DNA of 9,619 bases from Bacillota bacterium (GCA_012841735.1 DUUE01000393.1:1-9619); one strand, 5' to 3'. Shown: positions 1-6,328, counted from the first letter of the stretch. The notes: generated by a model from the letters alone, not told the origin. Numbers and translations: made by a program.

Positions 1-98
1 AGAACAGACAGCGAAAAAGTAAGCCGTTAAAAGCTCATTTATTCTCTTGCAAAAAACAGTAATTATTGTTACGATATTAATAAATATAAGCTAACTTC

Positions 99-127
99 AT
101 CATATACTTTAATTATTCATTTATCAA
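99..127 (-). promoter_or_regulatory. Sigma-A-like promoter pointing left, out of the window
   Basis: On the minus strand, TTGATA (127-122, 5/6 to the -35 consensus) is followed after exactly 17 bases by TATGAT (104-99, 5/6 to the -10 consensus). Transcription would start near base 92 and run leftwards. No complete reading frame with a ribosome binding site is visible between base 92 and base 1, so the gene it serves must start outside the window, after a leader of more than 90 bases. LysR-type regulators commonly control a divergently transcribed neighbour, so this promoter is the natural candidate target of the adjacent regulator. The AT-rich background raises the chance of a random match. 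Confidence 0.45.
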
Positions 128-128
128 A

Positions 129-166
129 TTGATTTTTCTAATATAATTTATTATACCATACTATAA
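129..166 (+). promoter_or_regulatory. Candidate promoter and operator of the LysR-type gene
   Basis: TTGATT (129-134) is followed after 17 bases by TATACC (152-157), and a perfect TATAAT lies at 142-147 but without a convincing -35. An inverted repeat, TTATA-N6-TATAA (151-166), has the size and T-N-A symmetry of a LysR-type box and overlaps the candidate -10, as expected for autorepression. The region is so AT-rich that several such matches would occur by chance, so the exact promoter is unsettled. Confidence 0.3.
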
Positions 167-220
167 ATAACTTTGCAGCTTTATTAAATTTCTAATAAAT
201 CATGTAAAAGAGGTATTTTA

Positions 221-1117
221 ATGGAACTGCACCAATTGGAATATGTGGTCGCCGTCGCCAAATTTCAGAGCTTTTCCCGCGCTGCCGCTGAAATTAATAT
301 TTCCCAATCTTCCCTCTCACAACAGATCAAAAAACTGGAAAATGAGCTGGGAATCAAACTCTTCGACCGGACAACACGTACCGTTAAAATGACTAATGCC
401 GGTAGTGCCTTTCTCCATCACGCCCAAAAAATCCTGCTGGAAATCAAGCAGTCCAAAAGCACCATTCAGGAATACCTGTCTGTTGCCCGCGGGCAGATAA
501 AACTGGGTGTACTGCCTGTCATCGGGCATTTTCGCATCACTTCGCTTTTGGCAAATTTCCAGAAAAGTTTCCCCGGTGTCAAAATGGAGTTCAGGGAAGG
601 AGAATGCCAGCAGCTGATGCAAATGCTGATGGGGTCGCGGATTAATGCCGCCTTTATCAGCGAAACCGAAGAAAACCCGCACATTGAAACTTACCGTCTG
701 ATTAAAGACCATGTTGTCCTGGTGTCCAATGCCCTCCATCCCCTGGCTTCCAAGCCTACAGTGGAAATAAGTGACCTGGCCGGTGAAAAACTGATCCTTG
801 CCCATCCCCATTCAGGACTTTATAAGAATTTTGTCAAAGCCTGTGCCGAAGCCGGTTTCGAACCGGATATCCTTTTCCACTGCAACCAGGTGGAAACCCA
901 ACTGGAATTTGTGCGTGAAAATCTGGGAGTTACCGTTTTGTCTTCCCAGGTAGCCGCCCGCTACCCGCAGCATGGCTTGTCCGTGACCAAAATTGTCCCG
1001 GAGATCCCGCGGCGCGTCTCCCTGGTAACTTTACGGGATGCACATCAGGACCCCGCCTTGAGCATTTTTATCAAATTTACCCAGAACTGGATCAGCGACC
1101 TGAAGAAAAACAAATAA
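221..1117 (+). CDS. LysR-type transcriptional regulator
   Basis: This is a full-length LysR-type regulator of 298 residues, the usual size for the family. The N-terminal winged helix-turn-helix (about residues 1-60) shows the standard pattern: SFSRAAAEINISQSSLSQQI at about 17-36, then the LENELGIKLFDR segment and the TNAG turn. A linker helix follows to about residue 88, and the rest is the two-lobed effector-binding domain starting near GQIKLGVLPV. The start is supported by AAAAGAGG (206-213), 7 bases before the ATG. The gene ends in its own terminator and converges on the molybdopterin oxidoreductase, so it is not part of that operon. The effector cannot be deduced. By the usual behaviour of the family it probably represses itself and controls the divergent gene beyond the left edge; that part is inference. 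Confidence 0.95.
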   Translation: MELHQLEYVVAVAKFQSFSRAAAEINISQSSLSQQIKKLENELGIKLFDRTTRTVKMTNAGSAFLHHAQKILLEIKQSKSTIQEYLSVARGQIKLGVLPVIGHFRITSLLANFQKSFPGVKMEFREGECQQLMQMLMGSRINAAFISETEENPHIETYRLIKDHVVLVSNALHPLASKPTVEISDLAGEKLILAHPHSGLYKNFVKACAEAGFEPDILFHCNQVETQLEFVRENLGVTVLSSQVAARYPQHGLSVTKIVPEIPRRVSLVTLRDAHQDPALSIFIKFTQNWISDLKKNK

Positions 1118-1125
1118 CCCAGCAT

Positions 1126-1151
1126 GACAGGTATGCCCTGTCTTTTTTTTT
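1126..1151 (+). terminator. Rho-independent terminator of the LysR-type gene
   Basis: GACAGG (1126-1131) and CCTGTC (1137-1142) form a perfect 6-bp stem around a 5-base loop, followed by nine T residues (1143-1151). It starts 9 bases after the stop codon. On the opposite strand no T-run follows the stem, so it should act only on the plus strand and not on the convergent molybdoenzyme gene. Confidence 0.85.
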
Positions 1152-1162
1152 GCCTGCACGCA

Positions 1163-3157
1163 TCAGGCTTGCGGTAAAAGCCGGATTCTGGCTGTATTGT
1201 AGACAGCCTGGCAACCCAGATCCGACAACCCCGGCGGTGTAAGCAAATTTACCGGGCGGCCGGGTTCGCCGGTCCCCTGCCGCAGGTGAGCGGCATGGGG
1301 CGATGCCGCGGCAGTGACGGCAATTTTAACTTTGAGACAAGCACGCTCTGTGGCTGCCACAACTTCCTGGCCATCTGCAACATTGAACTGCCGTGCCATC
1401 TCAGGGTGGAGGTATAGTAGAGGCAGCCCGCCCTCCCGGCTGCCTGCGGGATGCTGCGAATGGATTTGTCCGTGCCAGTGGACAGTCAACAGGTTTAATG
1501 TTCCTGCCGCCTGTTCCTGCTCCTGCAGTGTCCGGAGCATAGCTTCCAGCTCCTTCCTGTCAAGTGCATGGAACAGGCCATCCGGTGTGGCAAAACGGCC
1601 CCCCGCCCAGGCAACCTCCTGCTGCAGCGGGTTGTCAAGATGGCCAAAGGCTTGCAGGCGGGCAAAAGAAAGTCCCATAGCTTCCGCCGGCGCCAGGCAT
1701 CTTTCCAGCCAATCCCTTGCCGGCAGGCGCGGGTAGGTATGGAGATTTAACCGGTCCGCCAGTTCAAGGAAAATGGCAAACTCGCTCATGCATTCCCCAG
1801 GCGGATCACTGCAGTGAGCCGCATAGTTAAGCCCGGAATTCCACATGCCGGAAGTTATGATATCTTCTGTTTCCGTAAAATAGGTGACGGGCAGGACAAG
1901 ATCGCAGGCGGCAGCCGTCTCTGTCAGGAAATGATCCAGGCAGACGGTAAAAGGAATCCGCGCCAGTGCCTGTCCGGTGTTTTTGCTGTCCGGCAGCTGG
2001 CTTGCCGGGTTGGCGCCGCTGACGAGCAGCACAGCCAGCGGCGGGTCGGCAGCTTCCAGGTCCTGTGCCAGGCAGCCCAGGCGTACTCGTCTCACCGCCG
2101 GCTCCTTTTCCGGCAGGGCAAAACTAAAGTCAAACAATTTCCCGTTGATCCGGTTGGCATAATTGATCCCGCCGCCCGCAATCCCGATATTGCCTGTCAG
2201 CGCCCACAGCAAGTCCACAGTGCGGACAGTTAACCCGCCATGCCGGTAGCGCTGCAGGCCATAACCAAGGTAACAGGAGGCGGGACCGCCGGCGGCAATG
2301 TCCCGGGTAAAACTGGCAACAGCTTCTTCTGCCAAACCTGTGGCTGTCACCAGGGCCCGGTATATTTCCGTCCCGGCTCCGGCAAGCCAGGCAACAATCC
2401 CCGTCTTGTCACACAGCCTGTGAGCAATAAAGTTCTCGTCCGCCAACCCGTCCTGCAGGCAGCGGATTAAACAGGCTGCGGCCAAAGCCCAGTCGGTGCC
2501 GGGGCGTATCTGCAGGTGCACATCCGCCAGACCGGCAGTGAACGTCCGCCGGGGATCAATCAGATAGACTCTGCAGCCGCTTTTTTTCGCCTGCCTGATG
2601 TAAGGCACAAGATGGATATTTGTTTCCGCCACGTTCCTGCCCCACAATACCAGGACGCGGGCATGCCGCAGGTCGGACGGGTGATGACTCCTGGCATCAC
2701 CCATGTCCAGGCAGGTGGCCGCCAGGCCTGCTCCCCAGCACAGGGAGCCGGCCAGTTCGGTATATCCTCCCAGGTGGGCCAGGAAAACTTTCTGGACGGT
2801 TGTCTTCAGGACTCCCGCCGCCCCGTCGCCCACATAACTGCCCACTGCGAGAGGACCGTAGCGCCGCACCGCCTCTCTAATCCTGCCGGCCAGCAGTGCA
2901 AAAGCTTTCTCCCAGGAGACGGGTACATGCCCCGCCGCCGTTTTCAGGAGAGGACGGCGCAGTCTTTCTGTGCTGTACATCCGCTGCACGTGGGCTGTGC
3001 CTTTTTTGCAGAGAAAATTGCCTGTATACACGGAGGCGGCATTGGCGCTTACCTTTATGACCCGGCCGTTTTCCACGTAAACTTGCAAACTGCAGCAGTC
3101 AAAACAGTTGTAAGGGCACGCGGACGGGAATACCCTGTTTTGCCTGTCACTCGCCAT
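1163..3157 (-). CDS. Molybdopterin oxidoreductase (DMSO reductase superfamily, BisC/YoaE-like)
   Basis: This predicts a cytoplasmic Mo- or W-bis-pterin-guanine-dinucleotide oxidoreductase; the substrate is unknown. Counting from the ATG at 3157 (664 residues), the N-terminal [4Fe-4S] motif is C14-x3-C18-x3-C22 with the fourth cysteine at C50 in FLCKKG. The catalytic region follows: SLCWGAG (138-144), whose C140 lies near where family members carry their metal ligand; WGRNVAETNIH (172-182); DPRRTFTAGLAD (201-212); RPGTDWALA (218-226); and GANPASQLPDS (381-391). A dinucleotide-binding domain spans about 554-664. No Tat signal and no FeS or membrane subunit are visible. The start is uncertain: the frame stays open upstream to an ATG at 3187 and overlaps the preceding gene at 3265. 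GTG codons at 3175 and 3172 have a better-spaced GGAG, but 3157 gives the N-terminus typical of the family. It follows the flavoredoxin-like gene, which may supply or accept electrons. Confidence 0.9.
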   Translation of the reverse strand: MASDRQNRVFPSACPYNCFDCCSLQVYVENGRVIKVSANAASVYTGNFLCKKGTAHVQRMYSTERLRRPLLKTAAGHVPVSWEKAFALLAGRIREAVRRYGPLAVGSYVGDGAAGVLKTTVQKVFLAHLGGYTELAGSLCWGAGLAATCLDMGDARSHHPSDLRHARVLVLWGRNVAETNIHLVPYIRQAKKSGCRVYLIDPRRTFTAGLADVHLQIRPGTDWALAAACLIRCLQDGLADENFIAHRLCDKTGIVAWLAGAGTEIYRALVTATGLAEEAVASFTRDIAAGGPASCYLGYGLQRYRHGGLTVRTVDLLWALTGNIGIAGGGINYANRINGKLFDFSFALPEKEPAVRRVRLGCLAQDLEAADPPLAVLLVSGANPASQLPDSKNTGQALARIPFTVCLDHFLTETAAACDLVLPVTYFTETEDIITSGMWNSGLNYAAHCSDPPGECMSEFAIFLELADRLNLHTYPRLPARDWLERCLAPAEAMGLSFARLQAFGHLDNPLQQEVAWAGGRFATPDGLFHALDRKELEAMLRTLQEQEQAAGTLNLLTVHWHGQIHSQHPAGSREGGLPLLYLHPEMARQFNVADGQEVVAATERACLKVKIAVTAAASPHAAHLRQGTGEPGRPVNLLTPPGLSDLGCQAVYNTARIRLLPQA

Positions 3158-3197
3158 TTTTTCCGTTGCCACCACCTCCCTCTCCATTCTAAACAGA

Positions 3198-3232
3198 AGC
3201 TGCCGGCAGTGCAACACCGGCAGCCGGCAGCT
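3198..3232 (-). other. Intercistronic hairpin before the molybdoenzyme gene
   Basis: A perfect 10-bp inverted repeat (AGCTGCCGGC at 3198-3207 and GCCGGCAGCT at 3223-3232) encloses 15 bases. It touches the stop codon of the flavoredoxin-like gene (3234-3232). On the minus strand the stem is followed by TTCTGTTTAG, only moderately T-rich, so it is more likely a partial terminator or an mRNA-stabilising structure than a full stop. A second pairing within it (GCTGCCGG 3199-3206 with CCGGCAGC 3217-3224) is possible. Confidence 0.6.
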
Positions 3233-3852
3233 CAAACTTTCTCTTCCTCTTCCCCCAGTCGCCATAACTCTTCATTGCTGAACACGTCGCCTGTTCTGAC
3301 GAAAGAACTGCCCCGCATGCGTCCTACAATTTTTAAGCGGGAAGAATCCACATCATGCCCGGAGTAAACATCATTGTCAAGATGGAAAACAAGGACTTCC
3401 CCGATGATCAGCTGATGCAGTCCGAGCTCCAGAATTTGCCGGAGGCGGCACTCCATGTGTACCGGCGACTCGCTGACCCGCGGCGGAACAACCTTCAGTG
3501 ACGCCAGTGTGTTCAGGCCGGTATAGGGCAGCTCGCTGATGCCCGGCGCATAATCGGCAGCGGCTCGCAGCACATTGTCCAGAATTTCCTCCGTAACCAT
3601 ATTAACTACAAATTCTTTTGTTTCCCTGATATTGACCACAGTGTCTTTTTCTTTGCCGTTGGCGCGCAGAGCGGCACTGAAGCAAACCATGGGCGGCTTT
3701 GTACTGGCAATGGTAGACATGCTGAAGGGAGCCAGGTTAATAACACCGTCCTTGTTGACAGTAGAGACAAAAAAAATCGGGCGCGGGCAGACAATACTGT
3801 CCAGGAGCAAATGTGCTTCTTTCTGGGTCACATCCTTGGCGAAAATTTGCAT
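3232..3852 (-). CDS. Flavoredoxin / flavin reductase-like FMN-binding protein
   Basis: This 206-residue protein has the split-barrel flavin reductase-like domain, which binds FMN and serves as a small electron carrier or NAD(P)H:flavin reductase. Family signatures are PRPIFFVST (23-31), the NLAPFSMSTIAS stretch (39-50) followed by PPMVCFSA (53-60), and DTVVNIRETKEFVVNMV (70-86); near the C-terminus, VGRMRGSSFVRTGD (176-189) stands where flavoredoxins usually have a GG-x-Y/F-x-R motif. The acidic tail (EEEE) is unusual but harmless. The ATG at 3852 is chosen because a purine-rich GGGAAGGTGGAG lies just upstream (3867-3856). A longer frame from a GTG at 3897 would begin inside a hairpin stem and adds residues not seen in the family. 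It lies between the URO-D superfamily gene and the molybdoenzyme, on the same strand, which suggests it carries electrons for one of them; that is inference. Confidence 0.88.
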   Translation of the reverse strand: MQIFAKDVTQKEAHLLLDSIVCPRPIFFVSTVNKDGVINLAPFSMSTIASTKPPMVCFSAALRANGKEKDTVVNIRETKEFVVNMVTEEILDNVLRAAADYAPGISELPYTGLNTLASLKVVPPRVSESPVHMECRLRQILELGLHQLIIGEVLVFHLDNDVYSGHDVDSSRLKIVGRMRGSSFVRTGDVFSNEELWRLGEEEEKV

Positions 3853-3887
3853 TATCTCCACCTTCCCGTTAATTTTATCTGCGGGTA

Positions 3888-3918
3888 AAACAACCACCCC
3901 ATTTGTGGGTGGTTGTTT
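3888..3918 (-). terminator. Strong hairpin after the URO-D superfamily gene (terminator or attenuator)
   Basis: AAACAACCACCC (3888-3899) pairs perfectly with GGGTGGTTGTTT (3907-3918), a 12-bp stem with a 7-base loop. On the minus strand the stem ends in GTTGTTTT, giving a short T-tract (3890-3887). It begins 6 bases after the stop codon of the URO-D superfamily gene. No convincing promoter was found between it and the flavoredoxin-like gene, so read-through is probably needed to express the two downstream genes. Confidence 0.65.
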
Positions 3919-3924
3919 GCCACA

Positions 3925-5289
3925 TTACATTCTGATCATATTTACCAGGTCCGTATATTTGTCATATGCCGCCCGCATCAACGGCTCTATACGCTCATCA
4001 ACCGGCGGATACTCCGCTTTGAATTCATCAAAACTGACAAGATATTTGGATTTAAACTCGGGATAGAGATGGGAAAACTTCCGGATGGAGTCCTCCCTCT
4101 TTTCAGTTGTCACCGGTTCGCCCGCATTGTCATATTTGCTGTTTTCCAGCACATATTCCATCACGGCAATATAGTTTTCCGGGTTGATATCATTCAGATT
4201 CAGGGCGCCTTTGTCAAAGGTAAAATAATAATTACCTCCGGGTGCCAGAATATCAATCAGTTCTTTCGCCTTGTCCAGGCATTTTTCTTTGGTTGCATTC
4301 TTCAGCAAGGTCAGGGGATAAAAGCCGCTTAAAACCATTTTTTTGCCCAGTTTATCCTTAAACTTCCTGAGATCACCGTATTCCATATAAAGGCGGGTGC
4401 CCTGCGGCAGTTCCTGCAAGTAGTCAATGAAACGTGTCCAGTCCCCTTCCAGGAAAATGGACATGGCCTGGCCGCGTTCTGCACAGATATGACAGATTTT
4501 ATAGAAGGTGGGCCAGTAGAATTTTTCAAAGTCCTTCGTATTTAAAAAAGCGGCCATATGGGTCATAATCATGTTACAACCCAAAGGACTTTGTACTTTG
4601 TTCCTGCCCATGTAAATCAAATAGGGCATCAACGCCTCCATGGCTTCCAGCAGCTTTTCCGGGCGGCGACGCATATCCAGGGGGATTTTGGAAAAACCCC
4701 TGTAAAAGTCGGCAATAAAATCAAAAGGGACCGCCTGCAAAGCTGTGGAACCTTCCGGGTAAGCGAACAGGCCGTAACGCTCCCGGATGGTGGCTGATGC
4801 CTCTGCAACCGCTTTGGCCTGATCCAGTGCAGAAAGGACATACTTGGCAAAATTCAAAGCCCTGTGGACCTCGCCTTTGGCATACCCCCTGTTCATCCGG
4901 GGCAGGCACTTTTCCATGATAAACTCATGAGGATTTTTTATCATCTCATCATATTCATCTTCTTCCATAAATGTCCTTTCCGGATGCTGGATCATACCTG
5001 TTTTGCTCATTTCATTGACAAGCGACTGCTGAAACATCATACCGATGGGATTCCTGGGAAACATGGCGGGAGCCATGTCACCCCTGGCAACTTCCCTGCC
5101 CTTTTCCAGGATTTCAATCAGCAAGTCCGCCGTCAGGCTGTACTGGGTGGTCATCAGGTCTTTGCCCGCATACTGGATATACCACTCAATCTGCAGGCTG
5201 TCCTGGACAGGGAACCTTTCAGGTACAATACCTGTATACAGGTCAGTATACATTTTTGTCCGAAATTCCTGCAAAGCTTTTATGTCCAA
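3925..5289 (-). CDS. URO-D superfamily protein (corrinoid methyltransferase-like)
   Basis: This 454-residue protein belongs to the uroporphyrinogen decarboxylase superfamily, which also holds the corrinoid-dependent methyltransferases MtaA, MtbA and CmuA. It resembles the long clostridial variant, with an extended N-terminus (IVPERFPVQDSLQIEWYIQYAG at about 21-42), the QHPERTFMEEDEYDEMIKNP region (101-120) and the EGDWTRFIDYLQELPQG barrel segment (281-297). It is unlikely to be the haem-pathway enzyme, which is near 350 residues with a different N-terminus. At the position where MtaA-type enzymes have the zinc-binding His-x-Cys-Gly, this protein reads FLEGDW (279-284), so canonical zinc-dependent methyl transfer is doubtful. 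The start is TTG (5289-5287): AAGGGGTG lies about 8 bases upstream, and a good promoter is placed 41 bases upstream. It heads the cluster with the flavoredoxin-like and molybdoenzyme genes. No cobalamin-binding protein gene is in the window. Confidence 0.85.
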   Translation of the reverse strand: MDIKALQEFRTKMYTDLYTGIVPERFPVQDSLQIEWYIQYAGKDLMTTQYSLTADLLIEILEKGREVARGDMAPAMFPRNPIGMMFQQSLVNEMSKTGMIQHPERTFMEEDEYDEMIKNPHEFIMEKCLPRMNRGYAKGEVHRALNFAKYVLSALDQAKAVAEASATIRERYGLFAYPEGSTALQAVPFDFIADFYRGFSKIPLDMRRRPEKLLEAMEALMPYLIYMGRNKVQSPLGCNMIMTHMAAFLNTKDFEKFYWPTFYKICHICAERGQAMSIFLEGDWTRFIDYLQELPQGTRLYMEYGDLRKFKDKLGKKMVLSGFYPLTLLKNATKEKCLDKAKELIDILAPGGNYYFTFDKGALNLNDINPENYIAVMEYVLENSKYDNAGEPVTTEKREDSIRKFSHLYPEFKSKYLVSFDEFKAEYPPVDERIEPLMRAAYDKYTDLVNMIRM

Positions 5290-5329
5290 TTACCAACACC
5301 CCTTCCCACATAATAAACGCCTTAAAAAA

Positions 5330-5358
5330 AGTATATCTTTTCCTTATTTTTTTTGCAA
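5330..5358 (-). promoter_or_regulatory. Promoter of the URO-D superfamily gene
   Basis: On the minus strand, TTGCAA (5358-5353, 4/6) and TATACT (5335-5330, 5/6) are separated by exactly 17 bases. Transcription would start near 5322, leaving a leader of about 33 bases before the TTG start at 5289. The -35 hexamer is one copy of a tandem TTGCAA repeat that may be an operator. Confidence 0.65.
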
Positions 5359-5365
5359 GTTGCAA
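5353..5365. repeat. Tandem TTGCAA repeat in the divergent promoter region
   Basis: TTGCAA occurs at 5353-5358 and 5360-5365 with a 7-base period. Each copy is a self-complementary hexamer, and together they form the symmetrical TTGCAA-x-TTGCAA. The left copy is the -35 of the minus-strand promoter; the right copy lies upstream of a weak plus-strand -10-like TGTAAT (5386-5391, spacing 20). A protein bound here could affect both divergent genes, but no regulator is identified. Confidence 0.35.
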
Positions 5366-5460
5366 TATTCAGAAGGAAAAGTCGTTGTAATGTTTGCCCG
5401 CAGAAGGGAAAATGATAAGAAAGGGCGAACCGTTTTACATCACCAGTCGGAGGGATCATG

Positions 5461-5937
5461 ATGCAGCGGACCGTATCCTATTCCAGGACAATCCTGTCCC
5501 AAACCATGCCCATCAGCATGGCAAATTCCGCCGGCAACATACACGGCGGTGAAATCATGAAAATTATGGACTCCGCCGCCGGGGTGGCAGCCAAAAGGCA
5601 TGCACGCAGCCCGGTAGTGACGGCACGTGTCAATGAATTGGAATTTATGACTCCCGTCCATGTGGGTGATTTGCTTATTTGCACCGCAGAACTAATCTTT
5701 GTGGGCCGCACGTCAATGGAAGTACTGGTAACAGTGGAAGTGGAAAACCTGCAGGTAGAGGCGCCGCCCACAGTGGCCCTGACAGGCTATTTCACCATGG
5801 TAGCCATTGGACCCGACGGCAGGCCCAAGCCTGTGCCCGGACTGATTCCGGAAACACCGGCAGAAAAACGCCGGTATGAGGAGCGAAAAAAAATCTACCT
5901 GGAAAGAAAACAGGCCGCATCTTCCGCCAGGCAATAA
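5461..5937 (+). CDS. Acyl-CoA thioesterase, hotdog fold (YkhA/BFIT type)
   Basis: The product hydrolyses acyl-CoA thioesters to free acid and CoA in the cytoplasm; chain-length preference cannot be read from the sequence. At 158 residues it is a normal single-hotdog thioesterase. The hotdog helix with the active site is NSAGNIHGGEIMKIMD (22-37), with the HGG turn and the Asp of MD in their usual places. Next come VNELEFMTPVHVGDLL (57-72) and the beta strand TSMEVLVTVEVEN (84-96), and a basic, charged tail follows (about 130-150). Two ATG codons abut at 5458 and 5461. GGAGG ends at 5453, giving 4 bases to the first and 7 to the second, so 5461 is preferred. It is divergent from the URO-D superfamily gene, 168 bases away, and followed by its own terminator, so it is probably a single-gene unit. 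Confidence 0.92.
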   Translation: MQRTVSYSRTILSQTMPISMANSAGNIHGGEIMKIMDSAAGVAAKRHARSPVVTARVNELEFMTPVHVGDLLICTAELIFVGRTSMEVLVTVEVENLQVEAPPTVALTGYFTMVAIGPDGRPKPVPGLIPETPAEKRRYEERKKIYLERKQAASSARQ

Positions 5938-6002
5938 AGCCTGTTCCGCCGCCAGGCTATTGCCCGCCGGATAGTTTGGACCCAGCGGGCGGCAGGCTTT
6001 TT
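5937..6002 (+). terminator. Terminator downstream of the thioesterase gene
   Basis: AAGCCTG (5937-5943) and CCGCC (5946-5950), separated by a TT bulge, pair with GGCGG (5988-5992) and CAGGCTT (5993-5999). The 3' arm runs straight into TTTTT (5998-6002). A competing inner stem, GCCCGC (5962-5967) with GCGGGC (5985-5990), is also possible. The GC-rich stem and T-tract immediately after the stop codon fit a Rho-independent terminator, though the long loop is unusual. Confidence 0.6.
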
Positions 6003-6020
6003 ACCTCAGGGGACAACCTC

Positions 6021-6049
6021 TTGACGGCGGGTGAAAACAGTGCTATAGT
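6021..6049 (+). promoter_or_regulatory. Near-consensus extended -10 promoter for the small membrane protein gene
   Basis: TTGACG (6021-6026, 5/6) is followed after 17 bases by TATAGT (6044-6049, 5/6), preceded by TG-C at 6041-6043, which makes an extended -10. The predicted start is near 6056, with a leader of about 75 bases before the ATG at 6131. It is the best promoter match in the window and is placed directly after the thioesterase terminator, so the small gene should be an independent unit. Confidence 0.75.
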
Positions 6050-6072
6050 AACAGTGGAGTTTGTGAAAATAG

Positions 6073-6087
6073 TAACAATTATTGTGA
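6073..6087. promoter_or_regulatory. Imperfect palindrome in the leader of the small gene
   Basis: TAACAATTATTGTGA is a 15-base palindrome with one mismatched pair, lying 24-38 bases after the promoter's -10. Next to it, ATAGTAACA occurs twice (6045-6053 and 6069-6077), the first copy overlapping the -10. This could be a repressor operator within the transcribed leader, or a weak RNA hairpin. No regulator is known. Confidence 0.3.
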
Positions 6088-6130
6088 TTATTCTGAAAAC
6101 TCTTATGCTCACCCGATTGGAGGTTATCCC

Positions 6131-6328
6131 ATGCATGCCAGGAGGAATACGGCGGGCCACAGCAAGAACTCCCGGCGGGAAAAAGACAATCTTTTTCTGC
6201 TTAATGTTATGTTTCTTTTTGCCGTGCTTGCCCTGTTTGTTTTAGTGCCTGTCTGCGGTCTGAAATTTTCCGCACTCTCAGTGATTACTTCTTTTATTGG
6301 CTCCTGCCTGTTTATCAGTCTTACCTGA
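6131..6328 (+). CDS. Small membrane protein of unknown function (65 residues)
   Basis: I do not recognise this protein. It has a basic, polar N-terminus (residues 1-20, with several Arg and Lys), then a strongly hydrophobic segment (about 21-43, LFLLNVMFLFAVLALFVLVP) and a second hydrophobic stretch (about 46-64, ending FISLT). It is probably a two-span, or one-span plus re-entrant, inner membrane miniprotein with the N-terminus inside by the positive-inside rule. Several signals say it is a real gene: an extended -10 promoter at 6021-6049, GGAGG (6119-6123) spaced 7 bases from the ATG, and a terminator 50 bases after the stop. It does not overlap another gene. Its position between two terminators means the neighbours give no functional clue. 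A competing frame over the same bases (5976-6245) lacks a ribosome binding site. Confidence 0.7.
   Translation: MHARRNTAGHSKNSRREKDNLFLLNVMFLFAVLALFVLVPVCGLKFSALSVITSFIGSCLFISLT

Noticed and set aside
317..811. Minus-strand frame of 164 residues inside the LysR-type gene
   Set aside because: It is a shadow frame with no domain, opposite a gene with full family signatures.
3158..3265. Upstream extension of the molybdoenzyme to 3265
   Set aside because: It would overlap the preceding gene and read through the intercistronic hairpin, adding residues without family resemblance.
2516..3367. Long plus-strand reading frame (283 residues) opposite the molybdoenzyme gene
   Set aside because: It is an antisense shadow of a GC-rich gene with no ribosome binding site and no recognisable domain, while the minus strand has clear family motifs.
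3853..3897. Longer start (GTG at 3897) for the flavoredoxin-like protein
   Set aside because: The codon lies in the stem of the 3888-3918 hairpin, and the ATG at 3852 has a better ribosome binding site and a family-like N-terminus.
5976..6245. Plus-strand frame of 89 residues overlapping the small membrane protein
   Set aside because: It begins inside the thioesterase terminator, before the promoter at 6021-6049, and has no Shine-Dalgarno site.
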